Shown: one piece after another, positions 39,401 through 50,416 of the stretch
Numbering within the stretch: position 1 is the stretch's first letter
Layout of the letters: each line of letters begins with the position of its first letter
NCBI GenBank assembly: GCA_032173965.1
Contig: CM063289.1
Coordinates: forward strand, 30,298,690-30,362,689
DNA length: 64,000 nucleotides
Reading direction: 5' to 3'
Origin: Sitta carolinensis
Taxonomy: Eukaryota; Chordata; Aves; Passeriformes; Sittidae
Translations under genes and position numbers: made by a program
The notes under the pieces: generated by a model
The model's database searches: none
Seen by the model: only the letters and a program-made list of their open reading frames with translations
Told to the model about the DNA's origin: nothing

Positions 39401-42400
39401 AGATTTTTTATTGAACTCCTCTCAGTCCTGCCCGTTAAAGTCACATTCCCAGGCAGATTTCCCACCTGTGTGCATGCACACCCTCCCCAGCAGGAGCTGT
39501 GGGTGTGAACAGGATTCCTGTCAGCAATTCCCTGTCTGCACTTACGGGTCTGCAGGAATTTGAGCCTCTCATAGAGATCGTGGTCGTTCACACAGACCAG
39601 GCCCATGAGAACATCACGTGCCCTGCAAAGGACAGGGACAAGAATGGGATCAGCCACTCCAGCTGCTCCAGGGCCCTGCCACAAACCCCCTGGGACCCCT
39701 CCCACCATGCCAGGGGCTCCCAGTGTCCCCCTGGCCCTGGACACTGCCAGGGATCCAGGGGCAGCCACAGCTGCTCTGGGCCCCCTGTGCCAGGGCCTGC
39801 CACCATCCCAGGAACAATTCCTGCCCCAAATCCCATCCAGCCCTGCCCTAAGCATGTGCTGAACTCTCACACTCACCATTGATGTATTTGGTTGCAGAAC
39901 TCATACAAATATCAGCCCCCAGGGACAAAGGACGCTGAAACAAAAGGAAAATAACATCATCATTCAAGTTTGGGTGCACTCAGGGTCTTTCCCAGCCATT
40001 CCAAAGGGATGGGAGCTCACACAGGAAAAATGAGTGGAGAAACAAACACAAAACCCTGAGGATGGCAACAGAACAGGTGCTAAAAGCACCAGAGCAGGCA
40101 GGCATTCTGAATTCAAGTAAGAGGTGATGGAAGAGCCAGTTCTTGAATCAGTCCCTAATTAAGGGACTGTGCACAGGGCATCAACACATTCTAAAGAGTG
40201 AGAGGCATCACTGTGAAAATGGAACAAAGCAGGCAGATTCTGGCCCACTGTCAGATCAACAGCGCTTGGAAGTTCAATATCTGAAGGATTTGCAAAACTT
40301 AAATCTCTTCATGTCTGCCAGGTACCAACACAGGTACATTCTGGCAGTTGTTATAAATTAAGTTTTAAATTTCTTAGACAAATATTCACCAGAATATTGA
40401 ACTAGAAGGGAAACTGGACATCTCAAAGAAAGACTGGACAAAGCTTGCTTGAGTTTTCTTCCACTACCTACTGGATTTTACCTGTGCTGCTCAGAACAGC
40501 ATCTACAGAACTGTTATAAAAAGGCCAAAGTGAGAGAACACTGTTTAACTGTTCTGATTTCCACCAGGAAGAAGAGGATTCCATGATTTGTGAAGGACAG
40601 ACTCCCCCTTCACTGCTGCACCAGCAGCAGCACCTGGGCTGGGGCTGGAAGCAGAGCAGGCGATTTTACAGTGCAGGGACCAGAACTGCAATTCCTTGGT
40701 GGAGCCTCCCTTTCCAAGAGGGGCCTCCAGCTTCACTGGGACAGGTGACAGTCCTGTGCTTTCTTCTACACACCTGGAAATATGGAGACATCAGGCTGTT
40801 GTCCACTGCCAGCAGCACCCCCTGGGGTACCTGCGGCACCACGTCCGCGCAGGCTCTGATGTCGATCACCTTCAGCGTGGGGTTCGTGGGGGTCTCAATC
40901 CAAACCAGCTGCACAAACCCAAAGCCCTCCAGGTCAGGGAGCTGCCAGTGCTGGGCTGGGCCCCAGGGGCTCTGGGGGCTCACAGCTCCCAGCTCCCCGG
41001 GGCTCTGTGCAGAGGGGACGGGCAGTGGCCCTGCCAGAGCCAGGCCAGGCTCCAGCTGCTGCCCCAGGCTCAGGGAGGCTCCCCCGGCTGGGCTGGGGCC
41101 ATCCCAGGGCATCCCAGCTGCAGGAGGCCCCACACAGCCACACTGAGCCCTTCCCACAGCCCTTCCCAGCTGAGTGCCCCTCCCCTGGAGCAGGGATCAC
41201 CCACCCGGTGCCAGCAGCAGCTCCTGCTCCCGGCTCGCCGCCCCCTCTGCCCCTCCTCCCCTTTCCCCTTTCCCTCCTCTCCCTCTCCAGGGGATTTTGC
41301 CTCCTCAGGATGTTTTCCAGGAGGCAGCACAGTGGGATATGGTGCATCCAGCTGTGCCCCAAGCTGCCCCCCTCAGCTCAACACAACCCCCAAACTCTAC
41401 AGGAGCAAGGATGAAACAATTTAACAGCCCTTTAAAATCCATTTTCCTCTCCCCTACCTTGGTCTTGGGGTTTTCTTTAAGTGCTTCTTCCAGCTTGCCT
41501 AGTTTCGTGCAGTCAACATAAACTATTTTCAAATTATAATCCTTGATTACTTTCTCAAATAAATCCCTTGTGCCTAAAAAAACCAAAAATGACAAAATGA
41601 AACAACTTCCTTAACATTCCATTCCATTCCATTCCATTCTCTCCAGCCTCTCACATCATCCAGGCACAGTCAGGAGGGCACAGCTTTACCCTGCACACCA
41701 TAAACAGCACACTGAGATTTTCTTCATTTATACAAAGTTTAGAGATTGTTGTGGATTTAATGATCATGGAACTGCAACAATGGGAATATGGCATCAGAGT
41801 GATTTAGGAAGTACTTGAAATCAATGTGGGGATTTTCTGATCAGGAATTAAACAGAGAAGAAGAATCAAGGGAAGACTCCAGCTACTGTTTCCCATCATC
41901 CCATCACAAATGATTCCTTCCTGTCTTTGCAGCCTTTCCCTGGGAAGAGTCACAGAATCCAGCAGCAACAGGTGATCAGGGATGTGCAGCACTCACTGCC
42001 AGGAAACACTGCCTGCACTAGAGATGAATGCTTGGGTCCTTCTGCCAAGGTGATCCCCAGGGACTCAGTTTTCCATGTGAGCACGAAGGCATGGAACAGG
42101 GATTCTGTGAGCTGCAGGAAACAGCTGAGTGATGTTTGGGTGGCTCTTTTGTGAGAAACCCTTTCTTTGTAACCCACCAAAGCAGAGAGAAACAACGAAA
42201 TTCAGCCCTGCAGGAAGCAGCCCAGGCTGAGGCTTTAAGGAGCAGGGGAACGTTCCGGGGAATGGCAGTGAGCTCTCCCTGCTGAAGGACTCTGGCACAG
42301 CTGGGTGCACTCTGGGCAGTTGGGGGAAGAGGGGAGGGATAAAAACAGGCTCCAGACAACTGGGAGGTCCTGAGTGGGAAATTCAGAGTTCCTGAGAGCC

Positions 42401-43867
42401 ACAGACAGCTTTGAGCCCCTGCACAGTGAAGGTCACAGGGTGCTGTACCCACCTCCATACAACTGTTCCTCGCTGATAATTGTGTCCCCTGGCTTCAGCA
42501 GGTAACAGATGTTTGCAATTGCTGCCATGCCAGAGGAATAAGCCAAGCCTGGAGGAGAAAGGAGTCAGTGGCAGATGGGCCATGGTTGAAGTGACACAAC
42601 GAGTCAGACTTGCCTTGGCCTCTGAAAAGAACCTGCTCTGCCACTGGGCCACTGGGAACGTGGGGCAGTGAGAGCAGGAGCTTGATGTGCCCAGCAGGGA
42701 ATGGACTGGGGCCACTGGGATGGAGGGACACACTGGGAATGGACTGGGACAGGGGCTGCCTGCTCCCACTGCCACTGCCTGCAGTGCTGCTGCACAAGGA
42801 TGGATCCTGCTCAGCCCAGGCATCAGCCACAGTGAGGAAGCAGGAGAGAATCCCAGGGATGGAGCTGGACTTTGCCGAATGACAAGTGTTGGGATCTTCC
42901 CCACCTTGGAGCTGCTCTTGCCCACAACCAACAGTCAGAGCTGTGGCACAGAATCATGGAATGGTTTGGGACAGAGGGCCCCCAAAGCCCACCCAGTGCC
43001 AGGGGCAGGGAACCCTCCCAGTGTCCCAGGCTGCTCCCAGCCCCAGGGTCCAAGCCATGAGGTGCTCACAGCATTTGGCTCCATCAGCAGCAGCCAGGCT
43101 TGTGCAGCACACGTGCTGCTTTTGGCATTCGGCTCCATCCAGGGCAGTCACAACCTCTTGCAGGACATCCCGGTTTGGGTTGCCAAGCCGCGTGTACAGG
43201 TACTCCTGGGGTGGGGAGAAGAAAGAAACGTGAGAGGAAGCCCTGGGAGCGTTTGGAATCGCAGCGGTTCTGGGCTCCTTCAAGAGCCCTGGCTGAGGGC
43301 ATCAGCCCGGCGCCAGCCCGAACTGCGCCGCTCCCCGCCCGCTGCGGGAACACACAAGGCCGGGCTGGGTGAGCTGAAGGGAGCACAGCGGCTCCTGCGG
43401 TGCCAGCGCTGCCCAGCGCGGCCATCCCGGAGCTCCGGGCCCGGGCCGGCCCGCAGGCGGCTCCGGGAGGTGCCCGCTGAGGAGAGCGCCCCGGGCCCGG
43501 GCGGCAGAGAGCCCCGCTGCCGGCACAGCCACGGGCTCGCCTTTGGCCCGCAGCTGCCCCGGGGGCAAACAGCGCAGCGGGAGCTGCCTGCCCTTGCCAG
43601 CACCCGCCCGGCCGGGACACGCCGGGGCCGGAGGGGGCTCGGGGTGCCCGTGGGTGCCTCAGTGCCCCGGGCGGGGCTCGCTGGCCCCGTGGCGGCCGCA
43701 CTCACCTCTTTCTTCGGAGGATCCCGCTGCTTGAAGGTGGCGGAGAGCGTGATGGGCGGCACCACGGCCAAAGAGCTCCATCGCTCGGGGTCCTGGCCGA
43801 CGTGGATGGCCTGGGTGGCGAAGTGCCTGAAGGGCGGCAGGAACCTGGAGAAGCTCTCGTCTGCCAT
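36463..43867 (-). CDS. Cystathionine gamma-lyase family gene (CTH-like paralogue?), 11 exons found
   Basis: Exons in transcript order: 43867-43706, 43205-43070, 42548-42453, 41573-41458, 40908-40774, 39934-39877, 39622-39546, 38928-38776, 38575-38455, 37703-37652 and 36601-36463. A short last exon is missing; one candidate, starting at 35655, would add only FP and a stop. This PLP enzyme family makes cysteine from cystathionine and releases H2S. Seen: HFATQAIHVGQDPE, YTRLGNPN, VWIETPTNPTLKVIDI, AVDNSLMSPYFQ, SATKY with the PLP lysine, and DTLIRLSVGLEDEEDLL. Exons 7, 9 and 10 are each one base short (77, 121 and 52 instead of 78, 122 and 53) and shift frame. Exon 2 carries an in-frame 54-bp insertion. 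The TLAES motif with the specificity glutamate of human CTH reads TVGSW once the frame is allowed for. It may be a CTH-like paralogue, intact with consensus errors, or a decaying pseudogene. Confidence 0.8.
42953..43055 (-). mobile_element. CR1 LINE 3' fragment, reverse
   Basis: Plus-strand ATCATGGAATGGTTTGGGAC followed by GCCCACCCAGTGCCAGGGGC. It ends about 20 bases from the exon 2 donor of the CTH-like gene. A similar minus-strand fragment lies at 39655-39850. Confidence 0.75.
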
Positions 43868-43879
43868 GGCCGCGGCTCT

Positions 43880-44060
43880 GAGGCACCGGCCCTCAGAGCG
43901 GCTGCATTTAAGGGCAGCGCGCGCCCGGCCGGGCGGGGCCCTCGCGCCTCCTGATTGGCTGCGGTGCCGGCGGGGTGGGGCCGCCGCGGCCTGCCATTGG
44001 CTGCCGGTGGGGCGGGGCCCGCCCTGCAGGGGCGCTGCCCGCCCGCCCGGGGCGCGGCTG
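43880..44060 (-). promoter_or_regulatory. GC-rich promoter of the CTH-like gene
   Basis: This is part of a CpG-rich block that also covers exon 1. It holds minus-strand CCAAT boxes at 43954-43958 and 43996-44000, a GC box (GGGGCGGGGC, around 44009-44018) and a TTAAAT element near 43906, about 40 bases from the ATG. This architecture fits a broadly expressed gene. Assignments rest on motif and position. Confidence 0.55.
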
Positions 44061-44189
44061 TGCCGCCCTAACAGGGGAAAAGCCATTCCAACCGGGAATA
44101 ATGGGCTGTCCCCGGCATCCCGGACACGGCCTGCGGCCGGGCCTGGGCCTGCTCCCATTGGAGATGCCAACGGCCGGCCCTTCCAATGA

Positions 44190-45035
44190 GGGGGGCACCT
44201 GCCGTACCCCATTAGAGCTGTAAACAGCCAATGCCACCAATTAGGGGGGCACGTGCTGTACCCCATTAGAGCTGTAAACAGACAATGTCACAAATTAGGG
44301 GGGGCACGTGCTGTACCCCATTAGAGCTGTAAACAGACAATGTCACAAATTAGGGGGGCACGTGCTGTACCCCATTAGAGCTGTAAACAGACAATGTCAC
44401 AAATTAGGGGGGCATGTGCTGTACCCCATTAGAGCTGTAAACAGACAATGTCACAAATTAGGGGGGCATGTGCTGTACCCCATTAGAGCTCCTGTAAACA
44501 GCCAACCCTTCAGTTAGGGAACACAATGCCATAACCCCATTACGGCCGTAAACAAGAAATGCACCAGTTAGGGGGGCATGTCTGTACCCCATTACAGCTT
44601 TGTAAACAGGAAATGCCACCAATTAGGGGGGCACATGCTGTACCCCATTAGAGCTGTAAACAGCCAATGTCACCAATTAGGGGGGCACGTGCTGTACCCC
44701 TTTAGAGCTGTAAACAGCCAATGCACCAATTAGGGGGGCACATGCTGTACCCCATTAGAGCTGTAAACAGCCAATGTCACCAATTAGGGGGGCACGTGCT
44801 GTACCCCTTTAGAGCTCCTGTAAACAAGAAATGCCACCAATTAGGGGGGCATGTGCTGTACCCCCATTAGAGTTCCTGTAAACAGCCAACACCACCAATT
44901 AGGGGGGGCACGTGCCATACCCCATTAGAGCTGTAAACAGCCAACCCTTCCAGTTAGGGGGGCACATACTGTACCCCCATTAGAGCTCCTGTAGACAAGC
45001 AATGTCACCAATCAGGGGGGGCACGTGCTATAGGC
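44190..45035. repeat. 54-bp minisatellite upstream of the CTH-like promoter
   Basis: About 15 copies of a 54-bp unit built from ATTAGGGGGGCACGTGCTGT, ACCCCATTAGAGCTGTAAAC and AGCCAATGTCACCA. The copies nearest the promoter are almost identical and the distal ones are more varied. Most units carry CACGTG or CATGTG, an E-box-like hexamer, and CCAAT-like AGCCAATG. Confidence 0.95.
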
Positions 45036-45039
45036 AAAC

Positions 45040-46930
45040 CTGGCCTTATCACAGAGCGAGGTGAAGCCACCAGAGATGCGACCTTCAGTGCACAATTAGT
45101 CAGAGGTGGGGCAGCAGCCTTAAAGCCTGGGGAAACCCTCAGCTGGGCAGCGCTAATGCATAGTCCCATGAATCATAAAATGCATAAATCATGCCCGAGA
45201 CATGGCCTGGGATGTTGTCCCTGGCCATCCCAAACACACAAGGCAGAAATGAGCGTCAGCCTATTAGTGCTCTTCAGAGCCTAATTGATGCAGCTCTCGA
45301 GGCAACAGCAATCAGTGAGGAAATCCTCCAAACACACACATGTCAACAACAACAGCTGGCAGGGATGCTGCCCCAGGAAGAACAATAACCCTTTTCCTTC
45401 CCTAAAGCAGGAGTCAAAACCTGAATAAAATCCAGATGGCATCTGGGCCTGCCAGTCCAGCAGGTAGAAGCTCATCAACCGTGTGCTGCACTTGCTTGGG
45501 AAGCTGCTGACAGGGGTGGGACAAAACACAGAATCTGGTGCCTGGTGCTTTTGTCCTTCCTTTCAATGGGCTAACCTGTCCAGGCAATCCTCCCCCTAGG
45601 TTAGTTGTATTTTTCCTTTTCAGAAACTGATGCTGGGAACGATGCCAACACAGCTCCACTGAAGATGAAGTTCTTCAGAAGGTTCAGCAGAACGATCATT
45701 TTGAAATCCATCTGGTGAAATTCCTGAAACTGTGCTGATAAGTGCTGGAAAGGACTGTGTTTGTATGAGGACTCTTCGTGATCCCATGCAAACAAGAGCA
45801 CTACAGAACAAGCAATCCCTCCAACAGCCCTGTTTGTAACAAATAGGGGATGCAACTTCCACAGTTCCACTGCTGTCACAATCCCTGAATTACTGCAATC
45901 TATGTGCACATCCCATCAAGGTTTACAGCTCATTCCTATTGGAATAAACTTGGCACTGGTGAAAAAATTCCTGCAGCATGACTTGTGTCAACTGCTGGAA
46001 TGTGTCTGAAGTGATAGACAGAGAGCTCTAATCACTGTTCTTCAGGAAACAGCAGAAACACTCCATGTCTTGGAGAGTGAGAGGAGATGGAGAACATCAA
46101 TGGTGGGACACTCTGCTCAGGTGGTCACTAACCACAAGAGGAATTCCGGATCTGATATTGCATCCTCTTTTAATTTTGCTGATTTTTGTCTTATTCTGTT
46201 CCTTGTTAAATGTTGTCCTTACTGTTGGAGTGTGGCTATCAGCAAACCTCTTAATCAAACCACTTCAATAAACCTCCTGGCACATCAAACATTGTTCCCT
46301 CACATTCAAAGAAGCCACCAACATAACCTGATCCAAAACACCCCTCACTTTATAACAGGAACACAATCAAATCTCCATTTCTAGGCACAGAGGCCAGAGG
46401 TGACCACACAGCCACTGTGTGGAGCAGAATTTTGCTTCAGTCACCGGGTGGATCGTGGGGGGTGTGTAATAAATGCATCAAAATTCGCCCTCATATGAAT
46501 ACGACAAAAAGAATATCAAAGCACAGTTTAGAATACGTTACAAAAAGCACCTAGGTTGCTGTAAGTCTCACACAGGGTTGGGAAATTGGTTACCTCATTT
46601 AATTGTAGCATACACAGGTGTTCGTTGAATCTCAGTCCAAATTAGCGACTGAGGAGGGCGGCTCCTCGAAATTACTCAAGCCATCCTCGGCGATAATGGC
46701 CACTGATAGCCAGGGCAGCTCGATTCCTGTAACTCATCTTGGCATGGAAATGCCCTATTCCTGTAACCCCTATTTCACATGTTCCTGGTATTGTTTGTCT
46801 CGAGGTAGTTTTGCCCATGTTGGAGACAGGATTCCTCCAGCTCTGGACAGAGAACACCGACTACGTGAATATTCCAATCTTTCCTGGACACAAATTCTGA
46901 CTACTCAGAGATAGAATTCTCCAGCACCAG
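45040..46930. other. Unassigned region with probable retrovirus-like remnants
   Basis: No host gene was recognised. A plus-strand open frame at 46065-46271 has a long hydrophobic segment (residues about 29-50) resembling a membrane anchor, such as the end of a retroviral envelope protein. A minus-strand frame at 45601-45909 has a shorter hydrophobic stretch. The region adjoins the inverted LTR-like pair, so an old endogenous retrovirus fragment is plausible. No motif proves it. Confidence 0.3.
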
Positions 46931-47236
46931 ACAGAGGATGAGTGTTGTCCCTGAAAATCAGCCTTCTGATTTGTTTGGGTGTGATGGAGTCAGTTCTCAT
47001 GGATTGTGAGATAAACAAGGATCATGTTTGCATTCCTTTGTAAAAGATCTCACCTGATGGACTCTCCAGTGAGCAGTGGGGATGGAGAGGTGGGAACTGC
47101 TCTGGGCAATCTCTGCTCACTGCCCAGAAACTGAGAGATACGAGGGCAGCAATAAAGGAGAGACTTCCTTTCTTCTTCTCTACCTGAAGTGTGTGTGTTG
47201 CTGTGTGTTTCTATCTGTGTCACAGTAACAGGTGAG
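46930..47236 (+). mobile_element. LTR-like arm, left, of an inverted pair
   Basis: The arm begins near CCCTGAAAATCAGCCTTCTG and contains GCAGTGGGGATGGAGAGGTG and AGCAATAAAGGAGAGAC (an AATAAA). It runs to the TCTGTGTCACAGTAACA stretch. The reverse complement of the same sequence lies at 47,628-47,925. Confidence 0.7.
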
Positions 47237-47627
47237 GACTGCATGAATATTCGAAGAAAGAGAAAGAGAAAAAGGACACCTGGCCCTGGGCAAGACAAAC
47301 AGCGTAAACCCACAGCTCCCCAGAGGGACTGTGTGAACTCCACAGTCCTGATGCCAAAGGGGGTCAGGGCTGAATTCACCCAGTGTTGGTCCCGGGCCTG
47401 ACTCTGCCTCTTAGATTGTGGTTGGCAAAGATAGATTTTATTGCACGAATCGAAATACAATCTCCTTTTTTTTTTTTTTAATCTGGCATTCTCAAATTAT
47501 TGATTTGGCCTAATCTGGTTGTTTTACCTATAACGGGTGCATCCCCCTCGTCCAGGCTGTGATCTCAGGAATGCTCCTTAGGTGATCAGCACCCCTGGGC
47601 TCAGCTCCTCTGGAGCTCCTCACAAAC

Positions 47628-47925
47628 CCTGTCTGATGTCACTGTGATGCACAGAGGGAACACAGCAACACACAGAGCAGGGGTTCAGGCAGAGAAGAGA
47701 AGAACTCTCCAGTTCATTGCTGCCCTCGTATCTCTCAGTTTCTGGACAGTGAGCAGAGATTGCACAGAGCAGTTCCCACCTCTCCATCCCCACTGCTCAC
47801 CTGAGAGTCCATCAGGTGAGATCTTTTACAAAGGAATGCAACGATGATCCTTGTTTATCTTACAGTTCATGAGAACTGACTCCACTATACCCAAACAAAT
47901 CAGAAGGCTGATTTTCAGGGATAAC
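47628..47925 (-). mobile_element. LTR-like arm, right, of an inverted pair
   Basis: The reverse complement matches the left arm from CCCTGAAAATCAGCCTTCTG through CTGTTGCTGTG-like sequence, with scattered differences. The AATAAA of the left arm reads AATGAA here. The arms enclose about 390 bp. Confidence 0.7.
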
Positions 47926-47929
47926 AGGG

Positions 47930-48240
47930 GTCCTGCCAGCCGCGCTCCCGAAGGAGCCCCTTGGAGCTCTGCTGGCCTCTGAGCCGGGAACGCTCCCGCC
48001 TGCTGCACTCGGGGGAGCCCAGAAATGACTCGTCCTGGGCTCACCCCTCACTCCTCGAAGGCTGACCCGCCGGGGAGGTGCCAAAGCATCCACAGGAGCA
48101 TTTCCCTGCCCTGCGGGGAATCCTCCCCGGCGCCTCAGGCGGGTTTGCGCTCCCCCGGGTGCGCTGGTGGAAATGCTGAGGGGCTTGAGAGCCTCAGGTA
48201 CATCACTAAGCCGAGCGAGGTTAAGGCAGGAGCTGCAAGC
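47930..48240. other. CpG-rich patch of unknown role
   Basis: A GC- and CpG-rich stretch adjoins the right LTR-like arm. No coding exon with convincing splice sites was found. It could be a promoter remnant or part of a retroviral element. Confidence 0.3.
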
Positions 48241-48542
48241 TCAGTGAAATGCCGCCCAGTGTTGCTCTTTGGAAGCTGCTCAGCTTGGCTTTCATTTCCT
48301 AAGGTCGGTTAAGAGCTCTTAAGTGTCACTCCTCTGTTCCACTGTCGGGGCTAAGCTGTAAGTTAAGTGAGCTGTAAGTGTCGTTCCTTTGTTAAATTGT
48401 CAGGTTTAAGGTATAACTTAAGCACTATTAAGTGTTATGAAGTTCCTTGTTATCTTTGCCCTCATCATCCTTCTGTCACAAACAAACGCACCCGCATTAA
48501 TTCCGGCAGGGCTCTCCTCGCCATTCCTGACACCGCCCGTGC

Positions 48543-49010
48543 CCCAGCCCTGCAGCAGGAGCACAGAGCTCTGCTGCTAAAGCAAAGGCAAAGCAAGAGT
48601 GGTTTGGTTTTCCAGGTCCTCGTCCACAGCCAGGTCCAGGTCCAAGTTCCTTTTTGACCCTCAAGGTTTATGGAAACTGCAGGAAGAAAAGGGAGGGATC
48701 ATTGTGCCCTGCCCCTCCAGCAGCCACATATCTTTATTTTCCTTCTCATAAATTAAAGTCACATTGGAGCATTAGATTTTGCTGTCAGGCAAGTAGAGGG
48801 AAACGTGGAGTTACTGATGATATGAAATTTTCTCTCTTGTAAAAATCTCCAATATCCCACCCAATAAAAAAACCACACACACACAAAGAAACCGCAGGCA
48901 CAGCCTTTCCTGCCTGTACAGAACATCCAACAGCTCCACAGCTGCTGCAGGTTCACATTTCTCCATTGCCCCCAAACCCTCCACATCCCCTCCCACAGAA
49001 CAATTCAAAA
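48543..49010 (-). repeat. Duplicated segment, copy 2
   Basis: This is the near-identical partner of 35,522-35,985 in the same orientation, about 13 kb away and on the other side of the CTH-like gene. It keeps the minus-strand AATAAA (48733-48738). Confidence 0.85.
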
Positions 49011-49119
49011 CTCCCCATTCTCCCAGCAGTGTCCCCAGGTCAGACACCTCTATGTGCCCGGCTCTGTCAGGGTGCAGGGTGACCTCGGCCAGGGGCCACA
49101 GGGACAGGACAGGGAATGG

Positions 49120-49612
49120 CTCCGGCAGGGAGGGATGGATTTGGGAAGGGATGTATCCTGGGAAGGGATGGATTTTGGAAGGGATGGATCCGGCAGGGAG
49201 GGATGGATTTGGGAAGGGATGGATCCTGGGAGGGATGGATCCTGGGAAGGGATGGATCCTGGGAAGGGATGGATCCTGGGAAGGGATGGATCCTGGGAAG
49301 GGATGGATCCTGGAAGGGATGGATCCTGGGAAGGGATGGATCCTGGGAAGGGATGGATCCTGGGAAGGGATGGATCCTGGGGAGGGATGGATCCTGGGGA
49401 GGGATGGATCCTGGGGAGGGATGGATCCTGGGGAGGGATGGATCCTGGGAAGGGATGCATCCTGGGAAGGGATGCATCCTGGGGAGGGATGCATCCTGGG
49501 GAGGGATGCATCCTGGGGAGGGATGCATCCTGGGGAGGGATGCATCCTGGGGAGGGATGCATCCTGGGGAGGGATGCATCCTGGGGAGGGATGCATCCTG
49601 GGGAGGGATTCC
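49120..49612. repeat. 17-18-bp minisatellite with two homogenised blocks
   Basis: About 28 copies of GGGATGGATCCTGGGAAG-type units. The left block (to about 49,450) carries GATGGATCC and the right block carries GATGCATCC, with the GGGAAG to GGGGAG change partly overlapping. Open frames in all frames are artefacts. Confidence 0.95.
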
Positions 49613-49767
49613 CGGCTGGAAGGGCGGCCTTGGGAACGGGTTTTCCGCAGACACCAGCGTCCCCAGCAGGCTTTGGCCATAACTACACCAGAGGGAAAAG
49701 TGCTGCTCAACAGGTGGGAAAACCTCTGGCATTGATGGGGTTTTCGCTTGTGGACTGTTCTGGTTCA

Positions 49768-50156
49768 TATATATAATATATATAATATATATAAATATAT
49801 AAATAGTATATATATTTATATATATACTATATATATTATATGTTCATATATAACATATAAAATATACGTGATATAAAAATATATATTATATATGTCTATA
49901 TATGATACATGTATAAATATAGTATATATAAAAATAAATATATTATATATGTTCATATAATGTATATACAAAATGTTATAAATATATATTATATGTTTAT
50001 ATATATTATATATGTTTATATATAATATATATGTTTATATGTATTATATACACGTGTATATACATACATATATATACATATATACACACAGACATATATA
50101 TATATATATACATATACACAGACAGACGTACATACACATATATATATATATATTTG
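49768..50156. repeat. AT-rich microsatellite tract
   Basis: About 390 bp consists almost wholly of interrupted TATATA and ATATAT runs with TGTTTATATA and ACACATAT variants. Confidence 0.95.
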
Positions 50157-50416
50157 CCAGTAAATAACTGTTTTTTCCCTTCCCCGTATTTTTGCCTGGA
50201 ACCCCCGTAATTTCAAAGTTACAGTGATTTAGAGGGCGGGGTCGCCTTTCCCTTCCAGGAATGATCCCACCTTCCTTGGCAGACCCTTGGCAGGCGCAGG
50301 AGTTGTGGGGTTTTTCCCTTAGAGCCCGTTTTTCTGGCTGTACAATGAGTTTTCCTCGTGCTCAGTGAGTTTCTTTCCTTGGTTCTCAACGTGCAAACGG
50401 CAGCTCAGGTACTCAC

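Noticed and set aside
40696..41424. 242-codon plus-strand open frame
   Set aside because: It is antisense to CTH-like exon 5 and an intron, with low-complexity composition and no family match.
42687..44189. 500-codon plus-strand open frame
   Set aside because: It lies antisense to CTH-like exons 1-2 and the CpG island; GC-rich DNA is depleted of stop codons. No family similarity.
44190..45035. CRISPR-like array
   Set aside because: The 54-bp units are contiguous without unique spacers and lie in a vertebrate genome; it is a minisatellite.
49620..49740. Extra exon linked to the unidentified exon pair at 50.4-50.96 kb
   Set aside because: A minus-strand reading can be joined in phase but runs straight into the minisatellite and has only a weak acceptor; not strong enough to report.
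49050..49776. Six overlapping open frames of 170-299 codons
   Set aside because: The 17-18-bp array keeps all frames open on both strands; the products are pure repeats.
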